From assembly GCA_038527215.1 (NCBI GenBank), contig JBCBGC010000209.1, forward strand, positions 1 to 7,073: a stretch of DNA of 7,073 bases. Reading direction: 5' to 3'. Origin of the DNA: JAWPMV01 sp038527215 (lineage in GTDB: Bacteria; Bacteroidota; Bacteroidia; J057). Positions 1-6,143 of this stretch are shown here, piece by piece. Positions within the stretch are counted from its first letter, which is position 1; every line of letters starts with the position of its first letter. The notes under the pieces were generated by a model that did no database searches, had not been told where the DNA came from, and saw only the letters and a list, made by a program, of their open reading frames with translations. The position numbers and the translations under genes were made by a program.

Positions 1-1401
1 TTATTGATAGGTATAGGCTCTCTGATTGGCTTCGGCTGGCTGGCCGCTTTTTTCCTTCAATACATTAATTCCGATGCGGGTTACTTTCTTTCCCTGGCCG
101 AACGCCTGGCTCAGGGGAGTCAACTTTATGTTGATTATCACTCGGCTTATCCGCCCCTGGCCATCTGGGGCTGGACCCTGGTCGCAAGCCTGGGCGGAGG
201 TACAGCGGCTTATGGGGTGTATCTGGGCAGTCAGCTTTTGGTGGTAGCAGCTTGCATCTATGTATTTTTTAGGCTGACAAGATGGAGCACGGATCAGGTG
301 CTATATCGCTGGATCGCCAGCTTACTCTTTGCCGCCAGTTTGTTATTGTGGGAAGGGAGCCTGATCATGTTGGAACCCTGGATGCTACTAGGCGGGCTAG
401 GCGCCCTGTATTTGGTGATCGCCCGCCCCTCGTCTTCCCCTGCCTGGTGGTTGGGAGGCATCTGCCTGGGGCTGGCTTTTCTCGCCAAGCAGTATGCGGT
501 CTTATGGTGGCCGCCTTTGCTCTGGTGGGCCTGGAGCGTAAGTCGTCAGAAAGCTGGCCTGATGTTGCTGGGCATGCTCAGCCCTTTAATCCTCCTTAAT
601 CTGTATCATTGGCTCAGTATAGGCGACCCCTGGATGGCTTATCGGCAGTGGATGGTGGCTACGGATTATTTGGGGCAGGGGGGAAATCCGGATTTCCGGA
701 CGGGGATCAAATGGCTGATCTACCTGGTGCCGGTTTTGATCATCGCCTTCCGATATCGGCGCCAAGCTGAGTTTTCCCGAGAAAAACTCCTTTTGCTGAT
801 CCTCCTTTGCTGTGCCATGGTGCCAGCTTTTTTCCGAAGCTACCCGCATTACTATATGCCAGCCCTGGCCTTCCTCTGGCTATGGGGCGTGAGCATGTTT
901 CCTGTGAAGCCCAAAAGCATGGCCACCTTATTATTAGGGATCGTGGTCTTATTCACCGCTTATCAGGGAGGGAAATGGGGAAAAGCTCTGTGGAAAAACC
1001 GGGAATTACGCGCCTGGCAGTATGCGCAGGCAGCCTGGTTGGGCGAGAGTCTTCCTCCCGATAGTAAGGTTTTGTTGCTGACAGCCTATCAGGGTTGGAA
1101 CTTCCTGGGCAAGTTTGACCCGATCTTTCCTGAAAGTGTAGGCTATAACTTTCCGGAGAATTTTTCTGAAGCCGTGTTGACCGAACATCTCAGGCAGGCC
1201 CCTTGTGTGGTGATGGATGCCCAAACCTATTTGCGCTATCCCTCCATCGGCAAACTTCTGATCCGGCATCATTTCCAAATGATTCGGCAACAGGAGACCG
1301 GGTTGGAGATTTGGTGTAAGCCGCAATCGGTAGAAAAAACAGGCCAAAATCTTACTTTACCATTTGCGCATCGAAATGAAAAAGGCCTGATAACCAAGTA
1401 A
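1..1401 (+). CDS. GT-C fold membrane glycosyltransferase (GT39/PMT-like), 5' partial
   Basis: The frame is open from base 1 and ends at TAA 1399-1401. No convincing start is seen (TTG at 4 is only the first possible one), and the protein opens directly inside a membrane helix, so a short N-terminus probably lies upstream. Residue numbers count from that TTG. After the first helix comes a loop with Asp24 followed by an SLAERLAQG segment and a YPP motif at 49-51; this acidic-loop plus A..L..G..Y.D...PP pattern is typical of GT39/ArnT/PMT-type GT-C enzymes, which move sugars from polyprenyl-phosphate donors outside the inner membrane. About ten hydrophobic segments follow, with a Lys-Gln turn (AKQYA, 161-165) and HYYMPALAF at 282-290. 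A soluble, presumably periplasmic tail runs from about 345 to the end. Acceptor and sugar cannot be inferred, and no glycan cluster is visible. Family confidence is good, substrate unknown. Confidence 0.78.
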   Translation, partial: LLIGIGSLIGFGWLAAFFLQYINSDAGYFLSLAERLAQGSQLYVDYHSAYPPLAIWGWTLVASLGGGTAAYGVYLGSQLLVVAACIYVFFRLTRWSTDQVLYRWIASLLFAASLLLWEGSLIMLEPWMLLGGLGALYLVIARPSSSPAWWLGGICLGLAFLAKQYAVLWWPPLLWWAWSVSRQKAGLMLLGMLSPLILLNLYHWLSIGDPWMAYRQWMVATDYLGQGGNPDFRTGIKWLIYLVPVLIIAFRYRRQAEFSREKLLLLILLCCAMVPAFFRSYPHYYMPALAFLWLWGVSMFPVKPKSMATLLLGIVVLFTAYQGGKWGKALWKNRELRAWQYAQAAWLGESLPPDSKVLLLTAYQGWNFLGKFDPIFPESVGYNFPENFSEAVLTEHLRQAPCVVMDAQTYLRYPSIGKLLIRHHFQMIRQQETGLEIWCKPQSVEKTGQNLTLPFAHRNEKGLITK

Positions 1402-1794
1402 CTATTTTTGGAACGGGTCCGTATCCTGATCAAGACTGTTCCTTCCCTCCCTCAGTCCATTCTCCCTGAAACGTAATTTTTCACAAAAGGCATGTAAAGT
1501 GCTTTTTCCAGTCGTCTTAGTGATGCCATTAAGGATAGGAAAATAGCCAAACACCTAAAAACCTCCCCCATTCAGGACTATCTATAATCCTTTTTCCGAT
1601 TTTCTACGTGAAATTAGCATCGGACATTGAAAGTAACAGACCAACGAAAAAACTACCCGGATGATTTTTTCATCCAACCAAACAAAACTACCTAAGACCC
1701 TGTCTGTGAAGGGAAAGTAATCAAAACACCGACTTACACATTGCAACTTTCTCTTTTTGACCCGGTCTTCTAACCACACCCAAACACTACCCAC
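1402..1794. other. Intergenic region, no gene seen
   Basis: This is a 393-bp spacer between the glycosyltransferase and the T9SS-exported protein. I see no convincing intrinsic terminator for the upstream gene and no RNA gene. TATTTTTG at 1403-1410 fits the Bacteroidota -7 consensus TAnnTTTG, but the nearest upstream TTTG (1363-1366) is 36 nt away, too far for a matched -33 element. A small perfect hairpin lies at 1659-1675. The downstream gene presumably has its promoter here, but I could not place it. The only long minus-strand frame has no recognisable protein features. Confidence 0.6.
1659..1675. repeat. Small inverted repeat GGATGA-N5-TCATCC
   Basis: Two perfect 6-bp arms surround a TTTTT loop, about 120 bp upstream of the T9SS-protein start. 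No T-tract follows the right arm, so it is not an intrinsic terminator on the plus strand. It could be a minor hairpin or a protein site; six-base arms can arise by chance. Confidence 0.3.
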
Positions 1795-3039
1795 ATGAAA
1801 AACTTTCTTGCCTTAATCCTCGCCACTTTGCTCTTGACGAATCTTACGGCACAGAAAACGTTTTACACCACTGGACTAGGTGAAGGCAGCTGGAACGATC
1901 CGCTCAGCTGGAGTGTCGACGAAGTGGAACACATCTCTCAAGGCATCCCGACAGCTGAAGACCACGTCGTCATTCGTCATTACCTCACCCAACAAGTGGG
2001 CCAAACTTATATCCAACTCGGAAATGTTTCCATTTTACCTGCCGGCACCCTGGAAATCATTGCTGGCACGAATACCCAGGGAAGGTATGTGCTAAAAAAC
2101 GCAACCCTTCAGGTAGCGGGCAGCCTGTTGGTAGCTGGAACCCTGGAACTGCGGGATGGCGTGCTCTCCCTTGAAGAAAGTGCCCTGGCTTACCTGATGC
2201 AGGACCTGGAAATGCACAGCCTATCCAGAATCATTCTTCAGCAGCAAAGCTGCGGAGGCATCATGAGCTATGGAAGCTGGAAATCATTTGGCGATGCTTT
2301 CCTGGTATGTGGAGCGGGAAAAGCAATTATTCAACAAGGCTGGACTGCTTTTGACGCCGAAGGTCAGGACCTGCCTACGCCCAAGCAGCAAGCCACCATC
2401 TCCGAGAACCTTTGCGAAAGCGTACAACTCTTCCACAGCGAAGATCACTGTGTCAGCAACCAGACTGATTGGAATGGCGCCCATATCCCTCGGTCAGCGG
2501 TCGCGATTGAAAACCTCAGCGCTCAATTTCATTTGGGACAAATCAACATTACCTGGGAAGGACTGGAAGAAAGCCTGGTAAAAACCTATATCCTGGAAAG
2601 AGCCATTGACCATCAGGCCTACGAAGCCGTAGCGACTTTTGCCCCTCGGTTTGCCGAATCTGGGCTAACCCGTTACGAATGGGCCGAAGAGGCTCCTGAA
2701 GGTCGCAGTCCTTCTTACCGGGTACGCCAGGTAAGCTTGACCGGCGAGCAACTGCTAAGCTCTAGCGTCAGAGCGATCCGCCACCAGGGAATGAATATTT
2801 TTCCCAATCCCAGCACGGAGCATTTTACGCAGATCAGCATGACCGATCTGGCGGCCGACCAAACTTACGAACTCACCATCTCAAATATTTTCGGACAGCG
2901 CATCTCACAACAGACGCTAAGCCCTGCGGCTGATGGAAGCCTGCTGGTCCGCATCGACCACCAGCTTTCCGAAGGACACTACCTCCTGAGCCTTTCTTCA
3001 GGCCAGGAACGCTATACTAAAAAGCTCTCAGTAAAATAG
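1795..3039 (+). CDS. Secreted protein with T9SS type A C-terminal sorting domain
   Basis: The 414-aa product is predicted to be exported by Sec and then through the type IX secretion system. Residues 1-20 form a signal peptide (Lys at 2, leucine-rich core, ending TAQ). Residues 30-60 carry a GSWNDPLSW...IPTAEDHVVI pattern, a motif common at the N-terminus of Bacteroidota surface proteins; 70-130 continue as short hydrophobic strands separated by G/N turns (AGTLEI, AGTLEL), suggesting a beta-solenoid. Residues 238-328 (LSAQFHLGQINITW...ILERA...YRVRQV) look like the fibronectin-III-like module often preceding the sorting signal. Residues 332-414 are a por-type sorting domain: NIFPNPS at 334-340, ISNIFGQ, G.Y.L.L, and a lysine-rich end KKLSVK. 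Four cysteines (153, 172, 207, 219) could form disulfides. No catalytic motif is recognised. ATG 1795 is supported by the signal peptide; no Shine-Dalgarno is present, as usual in this phylum. Confidence 0.88.
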   Translation: MKNFLALILATLLLTNLTAQKTFYTTGLGEGSWNDPLSWSVDEVEHISQGIPTAEDHVVIRHYLTQQVGQTYIQLGNVSILPAGTLEIIAGTNTQGRYVLKNATLQVAGSLLVAGTLELRDGVLSLEESALAYLMQDLEMHSLSRIILQQQSCGGIMSYGSWKSFGDAFLVCGAGKAIIQQGWTAFDAEGQDLPTPKQQATISENLCESVQLFHSEDHCVSNQTDWNGAHIPRSAVAIENLSAQFHLGQINITWEGLEESLVKTYILERAIDHQAYEAVATFAPRFAESGLTRYEWAEEAPEGRSPSYRVRQVSLTGEQLLSSSVRAIRHQGMNIFPNPSTEHFTQISMTDLAADQTYELTISNIFGQRISQQTLSPAADGSLLVRIDHQLSEGHYLLSLSSGQERYTKKLSVK

Positions 3040-3075
3040 AACGCTTAACTAACACGCCTGATAATAGGCCCCTAC

Positions 3076-3104
3076 GACCGCCCGGGAAAGGGCGGTCTTT
3101 TTTT
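3076..3104 (+). terminator. Rho-independent terminator after the T9SS-exported protein gene
   Basis: A perfect 8-bp GC-rich stem (GACCGCCC / GGGCGGTC) with a 6-nt loop GGGAAA is followed at once by seven T residues. It begins 36 nt after the stop codon at 3039. It ends the upstream transcript and insulates nuoM from it. Confidence 0.93.
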
Positions 3105-3259
3105 ATGGCCCCTCTCAGGGAAATAGAAAATTAACTTAGGGTAAATTACAACAATCTGACCCTCAACGTAGTTAGTAAGAACACGCCTCAAAAATCCGGT
3201 TCAGAAATATCCCATTCCCCGGCCTATAATTAATTTATGTCAGCTTTGAGTAATTTTAG

Positions 3260-3288
3260 ACTATTGAATTTTTATTAAATTCAATAGT
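3260..3288. repeat. Perfect 12-bp inverted repeat with 5-nt loop
   Basis: The arms ACTATTGAATTT (3260-3271) and AAATTCAATAGT (3277-3288) are exactly complementary around TTATT. No T-tract follows, so it is not a normal terminator. It lies about 217 nt before the nuoM start and could be an operator for a dimeric regulator or a hairpin in a long leader. The symmetry is directly visible; its role is not known. Confidence 0.7.
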
Positions 3289-3315
3289 ATTACATGCATA
3301 CAAAGATTTTGCGGA

Positions 3316-3331
3316 CCGAAATCGTTTTCGG
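3316..3331. repeat. Inverted repeat CCGAAA-N4-TTTCGG
   Basis: Two perfect 6-bp arms with spacer TCGT can form a short hairpin with a 4-nt loop. It sits 27 nt downstream of the 12-bp inverted repeat in the same nuoM leader. No T-tract follows. Confidence 0.45.
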
Positions 3332-3340
3332 GGCTATTTA

Positions 3341-3355
3341 TTAACAAATTGTAAA
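3341..3355. repeat. Imperfect palindrome TTAACAAATTGTAAA
   Basis: Centred on A3348, six of seven base pairs match (ACAA/TTGT core plus outer TT/AA, one A-A mismatch). It is the third dyad in the nuoM leader. In such AT-rich DNA it could be chance. Confidence 0.25.
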
Positions 3356-3505
3356 CTGAAGTAGGGTGAATACCATGATTTTTTAACAATGTGACAAGAA
3401 AATCTGAAACTTTTCTTCGAAATTATTGTATTAATAATCAGGCAAATATAACTTGCGCCCGTTAATCACAGAACACAGATTCTTAATATATAATTACAGT
3501 TACTT

Positions 3506-5131
3506 ATGAACAACGAATGGATCACTTGGTTGCTTAATGCGACCCTATTTGCTCCCATTGTTGGAATTCCTTTGATCTTATTGATGAAGCGGAATACGGC
3601 GAAATATCTCGCCTTTGGTTTCTCACTCCTACCCTTGTTGGTTGGAGTAGCATTGCACTCGTTGTACCGACTTTCACCTGACCCGTCTTTGTTGTATGAC
3701 AAAGACTTTGTTTTTTTTAGTGAGAGTCTTTGGTTCACCATGGACAACATCAACATCAAGTACATGATTGGTGTTGACGGCATCTCTGCCTATATGGTGC
3801 TCCTGACAACCCTGATCTTCCCGATCCTGGTTCTTTACAGCTGGGGAAGAGCTGAGAAGCAAGAAAAGCTTTACTACGTGATGCTTTTATTGCTTGAGAC
3901 CGGTATCCTGGGATTCTTTTTATCCCTGGACCTCCTGATGTTCTACGTTTTCTTTGAAATGGTATTGATCCCGACCTGTTTCTTTATAGGTCTATGGGGA
4001 GGAGCCAAGCGAGAGCAGGCTTCCATGAAGTTTTTCCTCTATACCCTGGTCGGCTCCCTGGTGATGCTGGTGGCTATTATCTACCTGGGTCTGAACGTAC
4101 GGGAAGGATACCTGACCACAGATTACTTTGAGATTCGCAACGCCATTGCCGCGGGTACCATTCCTGCCTTCAGCCTGGAAGCTCAGAAATGGTTGTTCCT
4201 GGCCTTCTTCGCTGGTTTTGCTATCAAACTTCCGCTCTTTCCACTACATACCTGGCAGCCGCTCACTTATGCTGAGTCTGGTACGACAGGTTCTGTTATT
4301 CTGGCAGCGCTGCTGTCTAAAATGGGTGCCTACGGATTCATCCGTTTCTGTCTCCCATACTTCCCTGAGATGTCCATGTACTTCGCGCCATTCATCTGTA
4401 CCCTTGCCGTGATCAGCATTGTATATGGTGGATATCTGGCCGTAGTTCAGACAAACCTGAAGAAAATGATCGCTTATGCTTCCCTGTCTCACCTGGGATT
4501 CATTACCCTCGGCATCTTTTCCTTCTCTGAAGCTGCGCTGAGCGGTGCTGTCATCCAGATGACTGCTCACGGAATCGCTACTGCCGCTTTATTCCTGCTG
4601 GCTGGTATGCTGTTCGAGCGTTACAAAACCAAAGATATTCGCAACTTCCAGGGTATCGCCAAAGTGGCGCCCCGCTTTACCCTCTTTTTCATGATCACGG
4701 TCCTGGCTACCCTGGGTCTACCCGGCCTGAGTGGATTCGTAGGAGAGTTCATGATTCTGTTAGGTTCTTTCAACTCTTCTGCTATCTCCAGTGCCTTTGC
4801 GATCGTTGCTGCCCTGGGTATGGTCATCGGTGCAGTTTACCTGCTCAATACCTTCCGCAGAATGATGTTTGGAGAAGTGGTCGAAAACATTAAAAACAAA
4901 ATGTTTGACCTGCGTAAGCGCGAAGTAGCCCTGGTCATGCCTTTGATTGCCTTCATGTTCTTCATCGGTCTTTACGCTACGCCTTTCCTAAGCCAGATCA
5001 ACAAAGGGTCTGACCGGGTGATGAAAATCGTAGAGTCCCGTCTGGAAAATCCTCAGCTGACGGCTACGCCCGCCAACGAAATTCCTCAGGATCGTATCCA
5101 GGAACTTGAAGTGATTGAAGCTACCAAATAG
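3506..5131 (+). CDS. nuoM: NADH-quinone oxidoreductase (complex I) subunit M, antiporter-like proton channel
   Basis: The 541-aa polytopic inner-membrane protein (about 14 helices) belongs to the Mrp-antiporter-like subunits of respiratory complex I, which couple quinone reduction to proton pumping. It is M rather than L or N by the signature MIGVDGISAYMVLLTTL (87-103) and the overall length. Key residues are all present: Glu151 (FFE in helix 5), Lys241 (FAIKLPLFPLHTW), Lys272 (SKMG) and Glu414 (GFVGEF). They equal E. coli NuoM E144, K234, K265 and E407 with a constant offset of seven, so the core is colinear and probably functional. The loop after HTW reads QPLTYAESGTTGSV, unlike the usual LPDAHTEAPTAGSV. 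A charged tail of about 40 residues follows the last helix. nuoL and nuoN are not adjacent, and terminators lie on both sides. ATG 3506 has no Shine-Dalgarno. A specialised paralogue is possible; a DabB-type NuoL-like protein is less likely. Confidence 0.93.
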   Translation: MNNEWITWLLNATLFAPIVGIPLILLMKRNTAKYLAFGFSLLPLLVGVALHSLYRLSPDPSLLYDKDFVFFSESLWFTMDNINIKYMIGVDGISAYMVLLTTLIFPILVLYSWGRAEKQEKLYYVMLLLLETGILGFFLSLDLLMFYVFFEMVLIPTCFFIGLWGGAKREQASMKFFLYTLVGSLVMLVAIIYLGLNVREGYLTTDYFEIRNAIAAGTIPAFSLEAQKWLFLAFFAGFAIKLPLFPLHTWQPLTYAESGTTGSVILAALLSKMGAYGFIRFCLPYFPEMSMYFAPFICTLAVISIVYGGYLAVVQTNLKKMIAYASLSHLGFITLGIFSFSEAALSGAVIQMTAHGIATAALFLLAGMLFERYKTKDIRNFQGIAKVAPRFTLFFMITVLATLGLPGLSGFVGEFMILLGSFNSSAISSAFAIVAALGMVIGAVYLLNTFRRMMFGEVVENIKNKMFDLRKREVALVMPLIAFMFFIGLYATPFLSQINKGSDRVMKIVESRLENPQLTATPANEIPQDRIQELEVIEATK

Positions 5132-5154
5132 ATCATATCACTAAGTATAAGATT

Positions 5155-5182
5155 AACCGGTCGCTCGCGACCGGTTTTTTTT
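5155..5182 (+). terminator. Rho-independent terminator after nuoM
   Basis: Ten-base complementary arms AACCGGTCGC (5155-5164) and GCGACCGGTT (5167-5176) close on a tight loop (effectively four bases) and lead into eight T residues at 5175-5182. It starts 23 nt after the nuoM stop. The hairpin lies 23 bp beyond the stop of the convergent tetR gene too, but in that direction only a weak T-rich stretch follows, so it is mainly a plus-strand terminator. Confidence 0.93.
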
Positions 5183-5205
5183 ATGCTTATACAAAATAAT
5201 ATGCT

Positions 5206-5808
5206 TTAGAATTCGCCGCAGGTGAGCATGGCCACGATGGACTTCTTCATCAGAGCTTCGCGATTTTCTACCTCCAGGGGAGGGGAAGCGATATGCTGGT
5301 AGAAGTTGATGCCCTCCATAAAGGAGATCATCATCTGGGCAGCCATTTTAGGATCAGTAACAGGAATCAGCCTGGCTTCACTGGCATGGCGAATTTCTAT
5401 TTCTAAGGTGTTGACGAGGCCTTTGTACAATTCCTGGAAGCGCTCGTTGACTTCCGGCAATCGTAAGGCCAGCGTGTAGCAACTATAAAAAACCCGATTA
5501 CTGATAATGCGGTCCCACTGGATTTTAGATACCACGTCCAATACGTCATCCCATCGCTCACGTGGGTCTTCAACCGCAGAAAAGTCAGGCATGAGATGGG
5601 AAGAGTAGGTATCGACTATATAATCGATCAACCCCATCACCATGGCGTCTTTGGTGGAGAAGTAATGAATGAGGAGGCTAGGGTTCACATCCATGCGTTT
5701 AGCGATCTTCGCAATGGAGGCCCCTTCGAATCCTTCTTCGATAATGACTTCGTAAAAATGAGACAGGATTTCCTGTCGGCGAACGAGTGCCTTGCTTTTT
5801 CTTCCCAT
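5206..5808 (-). CDS. TetR-family transcriptional regulator
   Basis: The 200-aa protein has standard TetR length. An N-terminal helix-turn-helix domain spans about residues 10-58: RRQEIL, then EEGFEGASIAKIAKRMDV and NPSLLIHYFSTKDAMV, where the HYF..K motif marks the end of the recognition helix region. The remaining ~140 residues are a helical ligand-binding and dimerisation domain with no specific ligand signature; the general look recalls BetI-like regulators common in Bacteroidota. Such proteins usually repress their own gene and a neighbour until a small molecule binds. The gene is convergent with nuoM and divergent from the beta-helix gene. ATG at 5808-5806 is preceded by a weak GGAA about 9-12 nt upstream. 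A candidate autoregulatory promoter and operator lie about 160 bp upstream. Effector and target genes are unknown. Confidence 0.9.
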   Translation of the reverse strand: MGRKSKALVRRQEILSHFYEVIIEEGFEGASIAKIAKRMDVNPSLLIHYFSTKDAMVMGLIDYIVDTYSSHLMPDFSAVEDPRERWDDVLDVVSKIQWDRIISNRVFYSCYTLALRLPEVNERFQELYKGLVNTLEIEIRHASEARLIPVTDPKMAAQMMISFMEGINFYQHIASPPLEVENREALMKKSIVAMLTCGEF

Positions 5809-5881
5809 TAAGCAGATTCCGTCAATAATTTGAAACGGTCTAAATCCGACTAGCAGTTGTCAGACTTAGTGCCCCAATTTT

Positions 5882-5902
5882 CCGATAATCGGCATCAAAT
5901 GC
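5882..5902. repeat. Two abutting short dyads
   Basis: CCGAT-A-ATCGG (5882-5892) is a perfect 11-bp palindrome; it shares its last G with GCAT-CAA-ATGC (5892-5902), also perfect. They lie about 75-95 bp upstream of the tetR start, inside its predicted untranslated leader, and just upstream of a plus-strand -7-like element. They could be a secondary regulator site, but arms of 4-5 bp are weak evidence. Confidence 0.25.
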
Positions 5903-5905
5903 AAA

Positions 5906-5934
5906 TTTCTGCCAATTTTTGAATAATAATTTTG
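5906..5934 (+). promoter_or_regulatory. Weak candidate promoter for the beta-helix gene
   Basis: TAATTTTG at 5927-5934 matches the Bacteroidota -7 consensus TAnnTTTG at every fixed base. The upstream element is poor: TTTC at 5906-5909, with 17 nt spacing instead of about 19. The leader to ATG 6144 would be about 200 nt. No better plus-strand candidate was found closer to the gene. Confidence 0.25.
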
Positions 5935-5967
5935 TTGTAAGAAAGAAGGGGTTGCTGCCCGACAGGC

Positions 5968-5998
5968 CAAGGGTAATAAACTGATTACCAGGAACAAA
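5968..5998 (-). promoter_or_regulatory. Candidate Bacteroidota-type promoter for tetR
   Basis: On the minus strand TTTG (5998-5995) is followed after exactly 19 nt by TACCCTTG (5975-5968), one mismatch from the -7 consensus TAnnTTTG. The spacing is the one described for Bacteroides-type primary sigma factor promoters. Transcription would begin near 5961, giving a leader of about 150 nt to the tetR start. A palindrome fills the spacer and overlaps the -7 element. Confidence 0.42.
5972..5989. promoter_or_regulatory. Candidate TetR operator GGTAAT-N6-ATTACC
   Basis: This is a perfect 18-bp interrupted palindrome with 6-bp arms and spacer AAACTG. It lies wholly between -33 and -7 of the candidate tetR promoter and covers the first four bases of the -7 box, so a bound dimer would block polymerase. 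Size and symmetry suit a TetR-family dimer. That this regulator binds it is inferred from position only. Confidence 0.4.
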
Positions 5999-6143
5999 GA
6001 ACGGAGCGGGGAGTAGAATGAAAAATAGGTTGATGTAATGTTCAATGAAAGTTAAATAAAAAAAAGGGGCCTTCCCAACTTTTTCCCTACTGGTGGAATA
6101 AAAGGAAAGTCGTAAATTGAAGCCTACTACTAACATTTTTCCT

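Larger units (their letters stand above)
3105..3505. other. AT-rich intergenic leader upstream of nuoM
   Basis: This is about 400 bp without a credible gene, lying between a strong terminator and the nuoM start. It becomes markedly AT-rich after about 3225 and contains three closely spaced dyad symmetries (3260-3288, 3316-3331, 3341-3355). No strict TAnnTTTG promoter is found; CAGCTTTG at 3241-3248 is one mismatch from the -7 consensus but lacks a matching upstream TTTG. The nuoM promoter must lie here because a terminator precedes it. I recognise no known riboswitch. Confidence 0.55.
5809..6143. other. Divergent regulatory region between tetR and the beta-helix gene
   Basis: This 335-bp spacer separates two genes transcribed outward. 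It contains a candidate minus-strand promoter with an embedded palindrome (5968-5998), a weaker plus-strand promoter candidate (5906-5934), and a pair of abutting small dyads at 5882-5902. The stretch 6045-6110 has A-rich and T-rich tracts. I see no small gene on either strand that deserves annotation; a long minus-strand frame crossing it also runs antisense through the beta-helix gene and lacks protein features. Confidence 0.5.

Noticed and set aside
1410..1442. Possible terminator hairpin after the glycosyltransferase (GGAACGG with CTGTTCC)
   Set aside because: The 7-bp stem needs a G-U pair, the loop is 19 nt, and no T-tract follows.
1752..1759. TCTTTTTG as a -7 element for the T9SS protein gene
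   Set aside because: It is one mismatch from TAnnTTTG, and no TTG or TTTG lies 17-23 nt upstream.
1582..1794. Minus-strand open frame of 70 codons in the intergenic region
   Set aside because: The translation has no recognisable motif, and it abuts the T9SS gene start head-to-head with no regulatory support. Chance openness is the simpler explanation.
3422..3438. ATTATT-N5-AATAAT inverted repeat upstream of nuoM
   Set aside because: All-AT six-base arms in strongly AT-rich DNA are expected by chance.
3506..5131. Reading the antiporter-like gene as DabB (inorganic carbon transport) or an Mrp antiporter subunit
   Set aside because: The GVDGIS signature, length and channel residues fit NuoM. 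No dabA-like gene follows (a terminator does), and no other Mrp subunits are nearby.
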